A stretch of DNA of 16,332 nucleotides from Terfezia claveryi (taxonomy: Eukaryota; Ascomycota; Pezizomycetes; Pezizales; Pezizaceae): contig WHUX01000634.1 in assembly GCA_015179025.1 (NCBI GenBank), positions 1 through 16,332 on the forward strand. Reading direction: 5' to 3'. Numbering within the stretch: position 1 is the first letter of the stretch; the number at the start of each line of letters is the position of its first letter. The translations under genes and the position numbers were made by a program. Below are positions 1 to 8,065 of this stretch, piece by piece. The notes beneath the pieces are model-generated. The model was not told the DNA's origin. It saw only the letters and a program-made list of their open reading frames with translations, and searched no databases.

Positions 1-460
1 ACTATTCGTCAAGAAATCGGATGGATTTCGTTGTGTGTGGACTATCATGGCCTAAATGAAATAATGAAGAACAGGTACCCCTTGCCTCTGATTCAGGAGA
101 CCCTGGCAAGGCTATCCAAGGCAAAATGGTTTACCAAACTGGATCTGAGAGGGGCCTATAACCTGTATGGATTGCGGAAGGTGAAGAGTGGAAGACAGCT
201 TTTCACCAGGTATCATTTTGAGTACAATGTCATGCCTTTCGGATTAACCAATGCCCCGCCTCTTTCCAGCACTTCATTAACACACCCTACGGGACTTCTT
301 GGATGTGTTTTGTATAGCTTATCTGGACGACATCCTCATATACTCGATTCCCTGCAGAACACAAGGTCCATGTCAGGCAGGTGTTGGAGAAGCTGGAGCA
401 GGCTGGGCTATACCTTAAGCCCGAAAAATGTGAATTCCATGTCCAAGAGGTGAAGTACCT
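1..460 (+). pseudogene. Element A reverse transcriptase (fragment, frameshifted)
   Basis: The RT palm of a Ty3/Gypsy polyprotein, which would copy element RNA into DNA in cytoplasmic particles. Visible blocks, in order: a 'VDYHGLNE' block (37-60); '[11 protein letters not shown]' and 'LDLRGAYN' (about 73-162), the latter holding the first catalytic Asp; 'MPFGLTNAP' (232-258); and the catalytic 'YLDD' box at 320-331. YLDD lies in a different frame from the blocks before it. Element B has an extra C in the proline-alanine codons after LTNAP, so a base lost there, plus a small deletion near 280, accounts for the break. The fragment starts inside the gene at the window edge. The assignment is certain; function is lost. 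Confidence 0.93.
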
Positions 461-1135
461 GGCTTGATCATAACTACAGAAGGTATTAGGATGGACCCTG
501 CCAAAGTCATGGCAATCCAGGATTGGAAACCCCTGCCAACCTCAAGGATGTCCAGGCATTCCTGGGTTCGCCAACTTTTAGTGTTTTATCTGGATATTCG
601 AAGATCGTAGCCCCCTTACTGCCCTGACCAAAAAAGACTGGCACTTCGACTGGAATCCAGAAGCCCAATCTGCCTTCCAGAACCTCAAGGAAGCCTTCTG
701 CTCAGCCCCAATCCTAGCCCATTTTGACCCCGATAGCGAGTGCATTGGAAACGACGCCTCCGACTATGTCTCCGCCGGAATCCTGTCCCAGTATGTCAAT
801 GGAGTCCTCCACCCAGTGGCCTATTTCTCCAAAAAGCACTCCCCAGCGGAGTAATAATTACGATCTATGATAAGGAATTAATGGCCATTGTGCGGGCTTT
901 TGAGGAATGGAGGCCCCACCTGGAGTCAGCGAAGGGGGTTATCGAGGTCCTTTCCACCACAAGAACCTGGAATACTTCACAACTACCAAGCTGCTAATCG
1001 CTGGCAGGCTAGGTGGTCGAATTCCTGTCCGGTTCAACTTCAAAATCAAGTACCAGCCAGGAAAGGCTGGTGGGAAACCAGACGCACTGACTAGGAGATC
1101 AGGAGATCTCCCTAAGGGGGGGATGAAAGGCTAAA
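461..1135 (+). pseudogene. Element A RT connection and RNase H (frameshifted)
   Basis: Continues the polyprotein after RT. Positions 461-740 hold the thumb/connection, with recognisable 'EGIRMDPAKV' and 'AHFDPDSEC'-like stretches in changing frames. RNase H, which removes the RNA strand during reverse transcription, starts at about 744. A '[14 protein letters not shown]' block keeps the catalytic Asp where most relatives read 'ETDAS'. '[14 protein letters not shown]' follows and ends in TAA at about 852 after a small insertion. The next block, '[21 protein letters not shown]' with the catalytic Glu of KEL, resumes in another frame at about 864-923. The tail has shifted again and reaches the Gly/Asp-rich end near 1130. 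The pieces are unambiguous but not translatable as one product. Confidence 0.88.
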
Positions 1136-1435
1136 ATACCAGAACCAGGTGGTACTGAAGCCAGAAAATCTTGACCTGCTGCCAACGTTCTTAGGCTGAG
1201 GCTGAAGCTGACATTGTAGATGTCGAGGCTGAGATCGTGGATGTTAGGCCAATGCAGATGCTGAAGTGATCTCTACAACAGGTAAAAAGGGCATACGTGG
1301 ATGACCCACTGGCCAAAGACATTATCGCTGCAGTAGATTCCGGCCAGCGCTGCCACCCCAAGATTTCCCTGGCCGAGTGTACCATCCAGAGGGCATCCTC
1401 TACTACTATGAATGACTCTATATACTGGAAGGAGA
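1136..1435 (+). pseudogene. Element A RNase H-integrase linker
   Basis: The stretch between RNase H and the integrase zinc finger. It matches the equivalent part of element B (about 3930-4257, - strand), including an imprecise GAG/GCTGA-type repeat encoding Ala/Glu/Asp-rich sequence near 1197-1250, then 'DDPLAKDI' and 'FPGRVYHPEGILYYYE'-like sequence in shifted frames. In related elements this is a spacer leading to the integrase N-terminus. It has no catalytic residues. Several stops interrupt every frame. Confidence 0.7.
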
Positions 1436-1982
1436 ACTATGCCTGCGATTGATCAAGGAAAACTATGACAGTCTAATTGCAGGTCACTCTGAGGTGGCTA
1501 AAACATTGGAGCTGCTAGCTAAGGAATATACATGGATTGACTAGTGGAAGGACGTGGAATGGTACATATGCAATTGCCATGTTTGCAAACGTTCTAAGCC
1601 TGTCTACTACACCCCATGCGGGACTCTGAAACCTCTGGACATCCCAGATCGACCCTGGCTGCACTTGACTATGGACTTCATAACGGGATTGCTAGAAGAT
1701 ACAGGGTTTAATACCATCTTGATAGTGGTAGACCGATTAAGGAAGATAAGGCATGTTATACCTTGCCGGGATACCTGCTCTACTCTGGAGTTAGCCAACC
1801 TCTACCTCAATAATGTATTCTGGTACCATAGCCTCTCTGAATTGATTGTGTCCGACCGTGGGCCCCAGTTTACCTCAGAATTCTGGCAAGCCTTCTGTAA
1901 ACTTCTGGGGATCAAAGTTCATCTGTCAACAGCTTACCACCCCCAGACGGATGGCCAATCAGAGAGGATGAATGCCATCATA
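1436..1982 (+). pseudogene. Element A integrase, N-terminal half (interrupted by element B)
   Basis: Integrase inserts the cDNA into the host genome. The N-terminal HHCC zinc finger spans about 1450-1600. The first His is replaced ('ENYDSLIAGHS'), the second is kept in GHS, and the two Cys are present in 'CHVC'. An in-frame TAG (near 1541) lies between them. The catalytic core (1650-1975) reads 'TMDF', then 'VSDRGPQF', then 'QTDGQSERMN', with exactly 35 residues between the second Asp and the Glu (the D,D-35-E signature). Translation can be followed from about 1554 to the insertion point. Element B begins at 1983, five codons after the catalytic Glu, and the C-terminal half resumes at 8061. 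Confidence 0.93.
1978..1982 (+). repeat. Target site duplication of element B, left copy (TCATA)
   Basis: TCATA directly abuts the TG end of B's LTR. The same five bases sit at 8061-8065 on the other side. Five base pairs is the usual Ty3/Gypsy duplication length. It proves one insertion event rather than rearrangement. Confidence 0.95.
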
Positions 1983-2481
1983 TGTAATGATGGCTCTAGG
2001 GACAAGGCGACCAAGAGGTACGCTGGAGCAGTGGTAAGGGGGAATCACATACATAGGAGCGCTACGTATGTAATCTGGGGAAAGGCTAGGGTAACACACA
2101 CGTAGGAATGCTACGTGTATGACCAGGGAAGGCTGGGATGGGGCAAGGGCAGGAGGCAAGAGGCAAGGATAAGAGACACGCAGAAGTGGTTGCCGCATAT
2201 GTCAGAGGGAGGCAGCTGTACTGCAGAGCTATTCACGAGACAAGGAGGTGCACAAGGGAGATGCACAAGCGCTGGGAGAAGCAAGGTCCTGTATTGGGTA
2301 TACAAGATGTTAGATGGGGATCCAACGATAGTACGAGGGACAGGCTCTATATATACATAACTTGGTCAGGGCAATGGGGGAAATAAGCTTCCCTATCTCG
2401 GAAGCCAAGCAAGGTAATGATAACACAATAACCCATCACTTGCGATCACAGGTGATGACAACTGAACACATGGTTCTTACA
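1983..2481 (-). repeat. Element B 3' LTR
   Basis: 499 bp, TG..CA ends. On the + strand it begins TGTAATGATGG and ends GGTTCTTACA. It contains a TATATATA box (2348-2355) and a decayed copy of the U3 palindrome (2434-2457). Two hairpins with 5-nt loops lie at the far end (2047-2071 and 2098-2118). It aligns over its whole length with 7573-8060, with about one difference in ten over the first 100 aligned bases by eye, mostly transitions. Confidence 0.95.
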
Positions 2482-2495
2482 CTATCCCCCCTTAG
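2482..2495 (-). promoter_or_regulatory. Element B polypurine tract
   Basis: On the - strand the sequence CTAAGGGGGGATAG lies immediately before the 3' LTR. This is the primer for plus-strand DNA synthesis. Element A has the same site (CTAAAGGGGGATAG, 8931-8944). Confidence 0.85.
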
Positions 2496-2645
2496 GCTGG
2501 AGCTCCAGTGACTAGGAGGCCTGGGCACGATAACCGGCAAAATCAACACAGAAAACAACAACAACAACAAGAGCAAGGACAAGAACCCCAACTCCGAACA
2601 ACAACAAGAACAGAAAAAACAACAAGGATGCAAAGTCACGACCTC
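2496..2645 (-). other. Element B 3' untranslated stretch
   Basis: Non-coding sequence between the end of pol and the polypurine tract. It is rich in TTGTTG repeats on the - strand (CAACAA runs on the + strand, 2555-2625). It aligns with 8815-8930 of element A, so it belongs to the family rather than being an insertion. Confidence 0.7.
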
Positions 2646-2954
2646 AGTCGACTGGGCGAGGCTTCCTGGAGTATTGCTGGTAGAACAGAGTAACCAAATC
2701 CTGTGCATTCTCCAAGTCCTCTGCCGGTTGCCAGGTAGTCTCCTCGTCCCTACCTACTTGACCTTATACTGAACTCGCCCATAGCATTTTCTGGAGTCCA
2801 GTACCTCCTCAACCTCCCACTCCTCTTCACCTGCAATCACTACGGGAGGGGGTGGGGGGTGCTTTTACCCGGGGAGGGAATCGTTGGCGGCTGGTTCGAT
2901 CTCCGAGACGTGAACGACTGGGTGGTTTTTGATATCTTTAGGGAACTTCAACTA
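2646..2954 (-). pseudogene. Element B integrase C-terminus and chromodomain (broken)
   Basis: Read on the - strand after the TAG at 2952-2954. 'HVSEIEPA' closes the integrase C-terminal region, then a Pro-rich spacer leads to a chromodomain at about 2690-2835: 'EEWEVEEVLDSRK', 'VQYKVK', then a TAG where A has the Trp of KVKW. A one-base loss follows, and 'DEETTWQPAEDLEN' continues in another frame. In chromoviruses this domain binds methylated histone H3 and steers insertion into heterochromatin. The lost Trp aligns with an aromatic-cage position of chromodomains, so binding would fail even without the stop. The end, 'YSRKPRPVD', is conserved with A. Confidence 0.87.
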
Positions 2955-3350
2955 GTAGGCGTGAGTGCCCACATTCCCTAATACCTCATATGGCCCCAGG
3001 AACTTATGATCCAGCTTACGAGAAGGTCGTTCTGTCCGGAAGTGCTGACTAGAGAGCCACACCTTATCTCCTGGCTGGTATCTGGGGGCTGGCAGTCGTG
3101 ATCCGTTGGCGTACTCAGCTTGCCTGGCTTGCGCATATCCTAGTTCTGCTTTCAGGGTAGAGTGGAGTTCAGTGATTCTAGCTGCAAATTCCTTAGCCGG
3201 GGGATGGGCTTTCCGTGGGGTGGCTAAGGTATCCACGAATCGAGGGTGCCAATCGTAATTGGTCAGGAAGGGAGAGGTTTTCGAGGACTCCGAGAACTGG
3301 TTATTGGCGGCGAATTCGCAGGTCGCTAGCAATGAAACCCAGTTGTCCTG
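2952..3350 (-). pseudogene. Element B integrase C-terminal domain (GPY/F module)
   Basis: An open stretch downstream of the core-domain stop. It covers the DNA-binding C-terminal part of a Ty3/Gypsy integrase: 'SPFLTNYDWHPRF', a helical 'ELHSTLKAELGYAQARQAEY' segment, 'YQPGDKVWLSSQHF', and 'KLDHKFLGPYEVL', which holds the GPY/F motif. It ends at a TAG (2952-2954) where A reads on with Arg-Leu. It is in the same frame as the core domain upstream; one TAG at 3351-3353 separates them. A has the matching piece at 8156-8550, so the identity is secure. Confidence 0.92.
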
Positions 3351-3935
3351 CTAGTAATTGATAAAAGCCCTCAAATATTGCTCCATAATGGCATTCATCC
3401 TCTCCGATTGGCCGTCCGTCTGGGGGTGGTAAGCTGTTGACAGACAAACTTTGATCCCCAGAAGTTCGCAGAAGGCTTGCCAGAATTCTGAGGTAAACTG
3501 GGGGCCACGGTCGGACACAATCGATTCAGGGAGGCCATGGTACCGGAATACATTATTGAGGTAGAGGTTGGCTAACTCCGGAGCGGAGCAGGTATCCCGG
3601 CAAGGTATAACATGCCTCATCTTCGTCAACCGGTCTACCACCATCAGGATGGCATTGAACCCTATGTCTTCCGGCAATCCCGTCACGAAGTCCATGGTCA
3701 GGTGTAGCCAGGGTCGATCCAGGATGCCCAGAGGTTTCAGGGTCCCATATGGGGCGTGGCGGACAGGCTTAGAATGTTTGCAAACATGGCAATTCCGTAC
3801 GTACCGTTCCATGTCCTTCTGCTGGTCAATCCATGTGTATTCCCTAGCTAGCAGCTCCAACATTTTAGCTACCCCAGAGTAACCTGCAATTAGGCTGTCG
3901 TGGTGTTCCTTGATCAATCGCAGGCGCAGTTCTCC
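3351..3935 (-). pseudogene. Element B integrase zinc finger and catalytic core
   Basis: The best preserved piece of B, starting near 3935 on the - strand. The zinc finger reads 'KEHHDSLIAGYS' then 'NCHVC': the first His and both Cys are intact, but the second His is Tyr. The core shows 'TMDFVTG', 'VSDRGPQF' and 'QTDGQSERMN' with a 35-residue spacing between the second Asp and the Glu, so the D,D-35-E triad is complete. Translation stops at TAG (3351-3353) shortly after the core, at a codon that reads as a C-to-T change of CAG. The open stretch is about 188 codons and the domain is otherwise intact. Confidence 0.95.
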
Positions 3936-4257
3936 TTCCGGTACATAGAGTTATTCTAGGTGATAGAGGATGCCCTCCTGGACGGTACACTTGGCCAGGA
4001 AAATCTTGGGGTGGCAGCGCTGGCCAGAATCCACTGTGCATAATGTCTTTAGCCAGTGGGTCATCCGCGTATGCCCTTTTTACCTGTTGTCGGAGATTAC
4101 TTCCAGCATCTGCATTAGCCTTGACATCCACGATCCCAGCCTAGACATTCACAATGTCAGCTTCAGCCTCAGCCTCAGCCAGAACATTGGCAGCCAGGTC
4201 AAGATTTTCCAGCTTCAGTACCACCTGGTTCTGGTATTGTAGCCTTTCATCCCCCCC
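3936..4257 (-). pseudogene. Element B RNase H-integrase linker
   Basis: The spacer equivalent to 1136-1435 of A. On the - strand it holds an Ala/Glu-rich imperfect repeat (about 4148-4190), 'KANADAGSN', 'RAYADDPLAKDI' and 'FPGQVYRPGG'. Frames change twice. There are no catalytic residues. Confidence 0.72.
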
Positions 4258-4890
4258 TTAGGGAGATCTCCTGATCTCCTGGTCAGTGCGTCTGGTTTCC
4301 CACCAGCCTTTCCTGGCGGTACTTGATCTTGAAGTTGAACCGGGACAGGAATTCCGACCACCTAGCCTGCCAGTGATTAGTAGCTTAGTAGTTGTGAAGT
4401 ATTCCAGGTTCTTGTAGTTGGAAAGGACCTCAATAACCCCCTTCACTGACTCCAGGTGGGGCCTCCATTCCTCAAAAGCCCGCACAATGGCCATTAATTC
4501 CTTATCATAGATCTCGTAATTATACTCCGCTGGGGAGTGCTTTTTGGAGAAATAGGCCACTGGGTGGAGGACTCCATTGACATACTAGGACAGGATTCCG
4601 GCAAGACATAGTCGGAGGCTTCTTTTCCATGATGCACTCGCTATTGGGGTCAAAATGGGCTAGGATTGGGGCTGAGCAGAAGGCTTCCTTGAGCTTCTCG
4701 AAGGCAGATTGGGCTTCTAAACCCACTGGAAGTGCTGGCTTTTGTCCATACCCTTTGTCCTTGTCAACGCCGTCAAGGGTGCCACGATCTTCAGTATCCC
4801 AGGATAAACAGCAGTAGAAGTTGCGAATCCAGGAAGGCCTGTACATCCTTGAGGTTGGCTGGAGTTTCCCACTCCTGGATCGCAGCAACC
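4258..4890 (-). pseudogene. Element B RNase H (frameshifted)
   Basis: On the - strand the region opens with a connection segment containing '[24 protein letters not shown]'. RNase H follows at about 4640-4300. The DNA matching A's 'NDASDY' block has changed so that the catalytic Asp codon reads Glu, followed by one-base shifts and a TAG. The second half is a clean 100-codon stretch from about 4560: '[36 protein letters not shown]', with the catalytic Glu in KEL. It then leaves frame near 4340. The family assignment is certain. The enzyme would be inactive on residue loss alone. Confidence 0.9.
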
Positions 4891-5460
4891 TTCGCAGGGT
4901 CCATCTGGATGCCCTCCGTGGTGATAATTAGCCCCAGATACTTGACCTTCTGCACATGGAACTCGCATTTTTCCGGCTTCAGATATAACCCAGCTCCTCC
5001 AGCTTCTCAGCACTTGTCGGACGTGGATCTTGTGTTCTGCTAGGGTATCGAGTAGATGAGGATATCGTCCAGATAGGCGGTGCAGAATACGTCCAGAAAG
5101 TCCGCAGAGTGTCATTGATAAAGTGCTGAAAAGAGGCGGGGGCGTTGGTTAGGCCGAAAGGCATCACATTATACTCAAAATGGCCATATCGCGTCCGGAA
5201 GGCAGTTTTCCACTCCTCCCCTCAGCAATTCATACAAGTTGTATGCCCCTCTCAGATCCAATTTGGTGAACCATTTTGCCTTGGAAAGCCTGGCTAATGT
5301 CTCCTGGATCAGAGGTAGGGGGTATCTGTTTTTAACCGTTATTTCATTCAGGCCACGATAATCAACACACAACCGGAGGGAGCCATCCGACTTCTTCACG
5401 AATAGCACCGGGGCACCCGCTGGAGAGGAGCTGTGTGGATAAAGCTCTTGTTGAGGTTTT
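4891..5460 (-). pseudogene. Element B reverse transcriptase (frameshifted)
   Basis: RT of the B polyprotein. The first part (5408-5175) is open: '[21 protein letters not shown]', '[15 protein letters not shown]', and '[11 protein letters not shown]' with the first catalytic Asp. A frameshift at about 5210-5220 puts '[23 protein letters not shown]' in a new frame (5185-5110). Another shift follows: the catalytic 'YLDDILIYS' is present at DNA level (YLDD at 5075-5064) but in a third frame. The thumb with 'KIHVRQVL' follows. Upstream near 5430 another small deletion separates RT from the spacer after protease. At least three frame breaks make this a clear pseudogene. Confidence 0.93.
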
Positions 5461-5770
5461 CTTCTAAGTACTTCTTCAAAGCTTCCAGCTCTAACCGGGA
5501 CATTCCGTAGAGGGGCCCATAGGGGGGGTCTTACCCTCTATCAGGGAATAGTGTGATCATATGGCCGGTGGGGTGCGAGCTTTTCTGCAGCCTTCTCCGA
5601 GAACAGGTCGATGAATTCGTGGTATTCGTTGGACCATGGACTTCCACTCCTCCTTAGACCTCGTCTTGTTAATCTCCAGGTTCACCTCATGTATGGACAG
5701 GGCGTGAGCCTTCAGCTTGTGCCTCCTGGTGAGGTAAGCGAAAGCCCCTGCTCCGATAAAGCTAACATTC
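5461..5770 (-). pseudogene. Element B protease-RT spacer
   Basis: The polyprotein segment between protease and RT. On the - strand it contains 'LNVSFIGAGAFAYLTRR' and a helical stretch, then 'YHEFIDLFSEKAAEKL', 'PYDHTIPLIEG' and '[22 protein letters not shown]'. These are the standard lead-in of fungal Ty3/Gypsy RT. Frames change around 5560 and 5430. No stop-free reading joins it to either neighbour. Confidence 0.8.
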
Positions 5771-6250
5771 AGAGGTTTTGGAGGCGGTACAACAGGGGGA
5801 ATTGGGGGAAAGTGGAGGGGAAACAGGGAAAAGGGGATTGGCACCGATGTGCGCATGCCGATGTACTACCTGGGTCGGGTGGGTTATCGGGGTGGCAAGG
5901 CACACAGCCCAGTAATAGTGGCCTTTGATTTCCGCAGTATTTTTGGCAATACTGGCTATTGAACTGCAGGGTGTATGAGCCAAAGCTGACCGATACATCG
6001 TGCATTCTGAGCCAGGGGATTCGAGGACAATTGGGTATTTTAGCTTAGTGACGAATAGGGGAGGTTGGCTCGGAGTGATCCCCCACCAGGGCAGGCAAGC
6101 ACGCAATATCGGTGATATCTCGGAGGAGATGGGTCGACTGTCAATGACATCCAGGACACGGGGGTTTTGAGCTTGGAATGGGTATAGAGAATTTACTGAC
6201 AAAGGCTTGGTCAATGAATGCAATTCCTGAAGCTCCGCAATCTATAAGTG
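5771..6250 (-). pseudogene. Element B aspartic protease (frameshifted)
   Basis: The retropepsin that would cleave Gag-Pol inside the particle. On the - strand near 6245 the DNA reads 'LIDCGASGIAFIDQAF': the D-C-G-A active site with Cys in place of the commoner Ser/Thr. The second conserved block, '(L)xIPWLRMHDVSVSFGSYTLQFNSQYC' in family terms, is at about 6035-5940, with the short pre-motif 'KYPIVL' just before it in another frame. Two frame changes and an in-frame TGA near 6150 lie between. A Pro-rich tail then leads to the RT spacer. The assignment rests on the order and the two motifs. Confidence 0.82.
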
Positions 6251-6429
6251 CGACGTATTGATTGTTCTATCATTGATTCTGAGGGAGATAGATACAACAA
6301 AATGCTCGCTGAACAAGCGAGATTCGTCAACAGCAGAAGAAACAGAAAATGCAGACAAAGACAAATGGCCTGGGGCAGGTCCCTTGCTAGTGTCAGTAAC
6401 TAGGCAAGGGACAGGGCTTTTCCCGACTC

Positions 6430-7536
6430 ATCAACTCCTCAATCCTGAGTATCGGAGATGCGTAGATGGCAGGAGCGATTTTTCGAAGGGGCATGCCGCG
6501 ATGAAGTGGTCCCTTTCCACAGCTATGCACAGCCCATTATTCAGCGCGTTCCCTCTCTTCTTGGTTAGCGGGTCCCTGATGATAAATCCATGGGGTGGGC
6601 CCTCCTGCCACCAATGATGGGTGTGCTGGTTTTGGCGGGGCAGGGGCTGAGCTGCTTTAGTGGCATGGTGTTGCTGGAGTGGTGGGAGACGGGGTGCTGG
6701 CCTGAACGGGGGCAGTTGCGGAGCCGAGACATCCGCTGTTCCACCGGGAAGCCTGGTCAATCAATTCGTCAAGGGTTTTGGCTTCCGGGAGGCTGACTAT
6801 GGCCTGCTGGATTTCGTCATTTAGCCCTTCCTGGAATTGCTCCAGTTTGGACTGGTCATTCCATCGACCTCCGCCGCCAGTCTCGAGAATTCTGCCACAT
6901 AAGTGGACAGATCGGTGTTTTTCTGCCTGAGGGCTCGAAGGGCCCTACTGGCAGTGCCAATGGCATCGGGGTCCCGAACGCCCTATCCAGGATTGTGAAA
7001 AGGGCCGAGATATCGTTGAGCTTGATCCCGTTTCAAGGACGTATGGCTGGATCTGGTCACAAGCTTTCCCCTCCAGCAAGCGAAAACGTATGCCAGTCGA
7101 TGTTGTTCCGACGGAACCTGGCAGAGTCCCCATTTAGCTTGAGGTTGACTGCATTCTTCCAGGCTCGTAGACGAACCCGTCCCATTGAACTTGGGGGGAG
7201 TCGGAATGCTTTCGGTCTTGTTGCTACTGGCTGCTGTTGGTATTGCGAGGTTCCCTAGGCGCGGCTGAGGTTTTGGACCGTAGTCCGTTCGTTGGCCAGG
7301 GCAAGGTTCATATGGTCGAGATCCGTCTGGAGGACCGTGATCTCTTCATCGGCGATCTCAGCTTTCGTTCAGCCACGGCCAGGCTGTTGCCGAGTTCGGC
7401 CCCGATGGCATCCATGGCTTCGAAGATGTCGATGATTTCTCGACGATAGGCATTCAATTCGTTCGGCCTGAGGGTATAGGGGAGTTTCTCCAGGTCTGGA
7501 ACCTGACGGCGGTGGTGGGAGAGCTGCTCCTGACAT
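6430..7536 (-). pseudogene. Element B gag (frameshifted)
   Basis: The structural particle protein. The likely start is ATG at 7536-7534 on the - strand, 37 nt inside the LTR: 'MSGAALPPPPSGSRPG' and then, after a frame change, a helical 'PNELNAYRREIIDIFEAMDAIG' segment with coiled-coil character. Capsid-like sequence follows at about 7150-6800. A Pro/Gln-rich stretch (about 6740-6620) precedes the nucleocapsid region: 'NNGLCIAVERDHFIAACPFEK' at about 6548-6480 lies at the zinc-knuckle position but shows Val at the second Cys. Numerous stops occur between 6790 and 7250. The zinc-knuckle remnant and the position before protease support the call. Confidence 0.75.
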
Positions 7537-7548
7537 GACTGCGTACCA

Positions 7549-7566
7549 GTTGGTCCAAAGGATCCA
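7549..7566 (-). promoter_or_regulatory. Candidate primer binding site of element B
   Basis: On the - strand, six nucleotides after the 5' LTR, TGGATCCTTTGGACC starts with the TGG expected opposite a tRNA 3' CCA end. I cannot name the tRNA from memory, so this is a positional call only. Confidence 0.35.
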
Positions 7567-7572
7567 ACGTAG

Positions 7573-8060
7573 TGTAATGACGGCTCTAGGGACAAGGCGA
7601 CAAGGGGTACGCCAGGGCAGTGGCAAGGGGGAATGCACATGTAGGAGCGCTACGTGTGTGATCTGGGGAAAGCTAGGTAACACACGTAGGAACGCTACTG
7701 TGTGACCGGGAAGGCTGGGACAGGGCAAGGGCAGGAGCAAGAGGCAAGGACAAGAGACATGCGGAAGTGGTTGCCGCGTGTGTCGGAGGGAGGCAGCTGT
7801 GCTGCAGAGCTGTTCACGAGACAAGAGGTGCACAAGGGAGGTGCACAAGCACTGGGAGAAGCAAGGTCCTGTATTGGTATACAAGACATTGGATGGGGAT
7901 CCAATAACAGTACGAGGGACAGGCTCTATATATACATAACTCGGTCAGGGCAATGGGGGAAATAAGCTTCCCTATCTCGGAAGCCAAGCAAGGTAATGAT
8001 GACACAATAACCCATCACCTGCGATCGCAGGTGATGACAACTGAACACACGGTTGTTACA
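7573..8060 (-). repeat. Element B 5' LTR
   Basis: 488 bp, on the + strand TGTAATGACGG..GGTTGTTACA. It would drive B's transcription leftward. The TATATATA box is at 7927-7934 and the 24-bp perfect palindrome in U3 is at 8013-8036. Two hairpins lie towards the other end (7636-7658 and about 7681-7704). It is less decayed than the 3' LTR, because at most differing sites it keeps C or G where 1983-2481 has T or A. Confidence 0.95.
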
Positions 8061-8065
8061 TCATA
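8061..8065 (+). repeat. Target site duplication of element B, right copy (TCATA)
   Basis: Identical to 1978-1982 and directly adjacent to the CA end of the LTR. The next base continues A's integrase. Confidence 0.95.

Larger units (their letters stand above)
1983..8060 (-). mobile_element. Element B: full-length Ty3/Gypsy chromovirus inserted in element A
   Basis: A complete 6078-bp element read on the - strand: 5' LTR (8060-7573), leader, gag, protease, RT, RNase H, integrase, chromodomain, polypurine tract, 3' LTR (2481-1983). Both LTRs run TGTAA..TTACA on the + strand, and the 5-bp duplication is exact. It belongs to the same family as A, since LTRs, protein blocks and non-coding 3' end all align. 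Frameshifts and nonsense codons occur in every domain, so it is not autonomous now. Being nested, it entered after A was in place. Confidence 0.96.

Noticed and set aside
2111..2386. Several 60-90-codon readings across the LTRs on both strands, also at 7695-7965 and 9156-9397.
   Set aside because: The same ones recur in each LTR copy with shifting frames and no protein-like pattern. They are chance readings in a non-coding repeat.
7369..7884. A 171-codon - strand reading spanning B's 5' LTR into gag.
   Set aside because: Its first two thirds are LTR sequence with no protein-like features. Only the end from ATG 7536 is gag, and that soon leaves frame.
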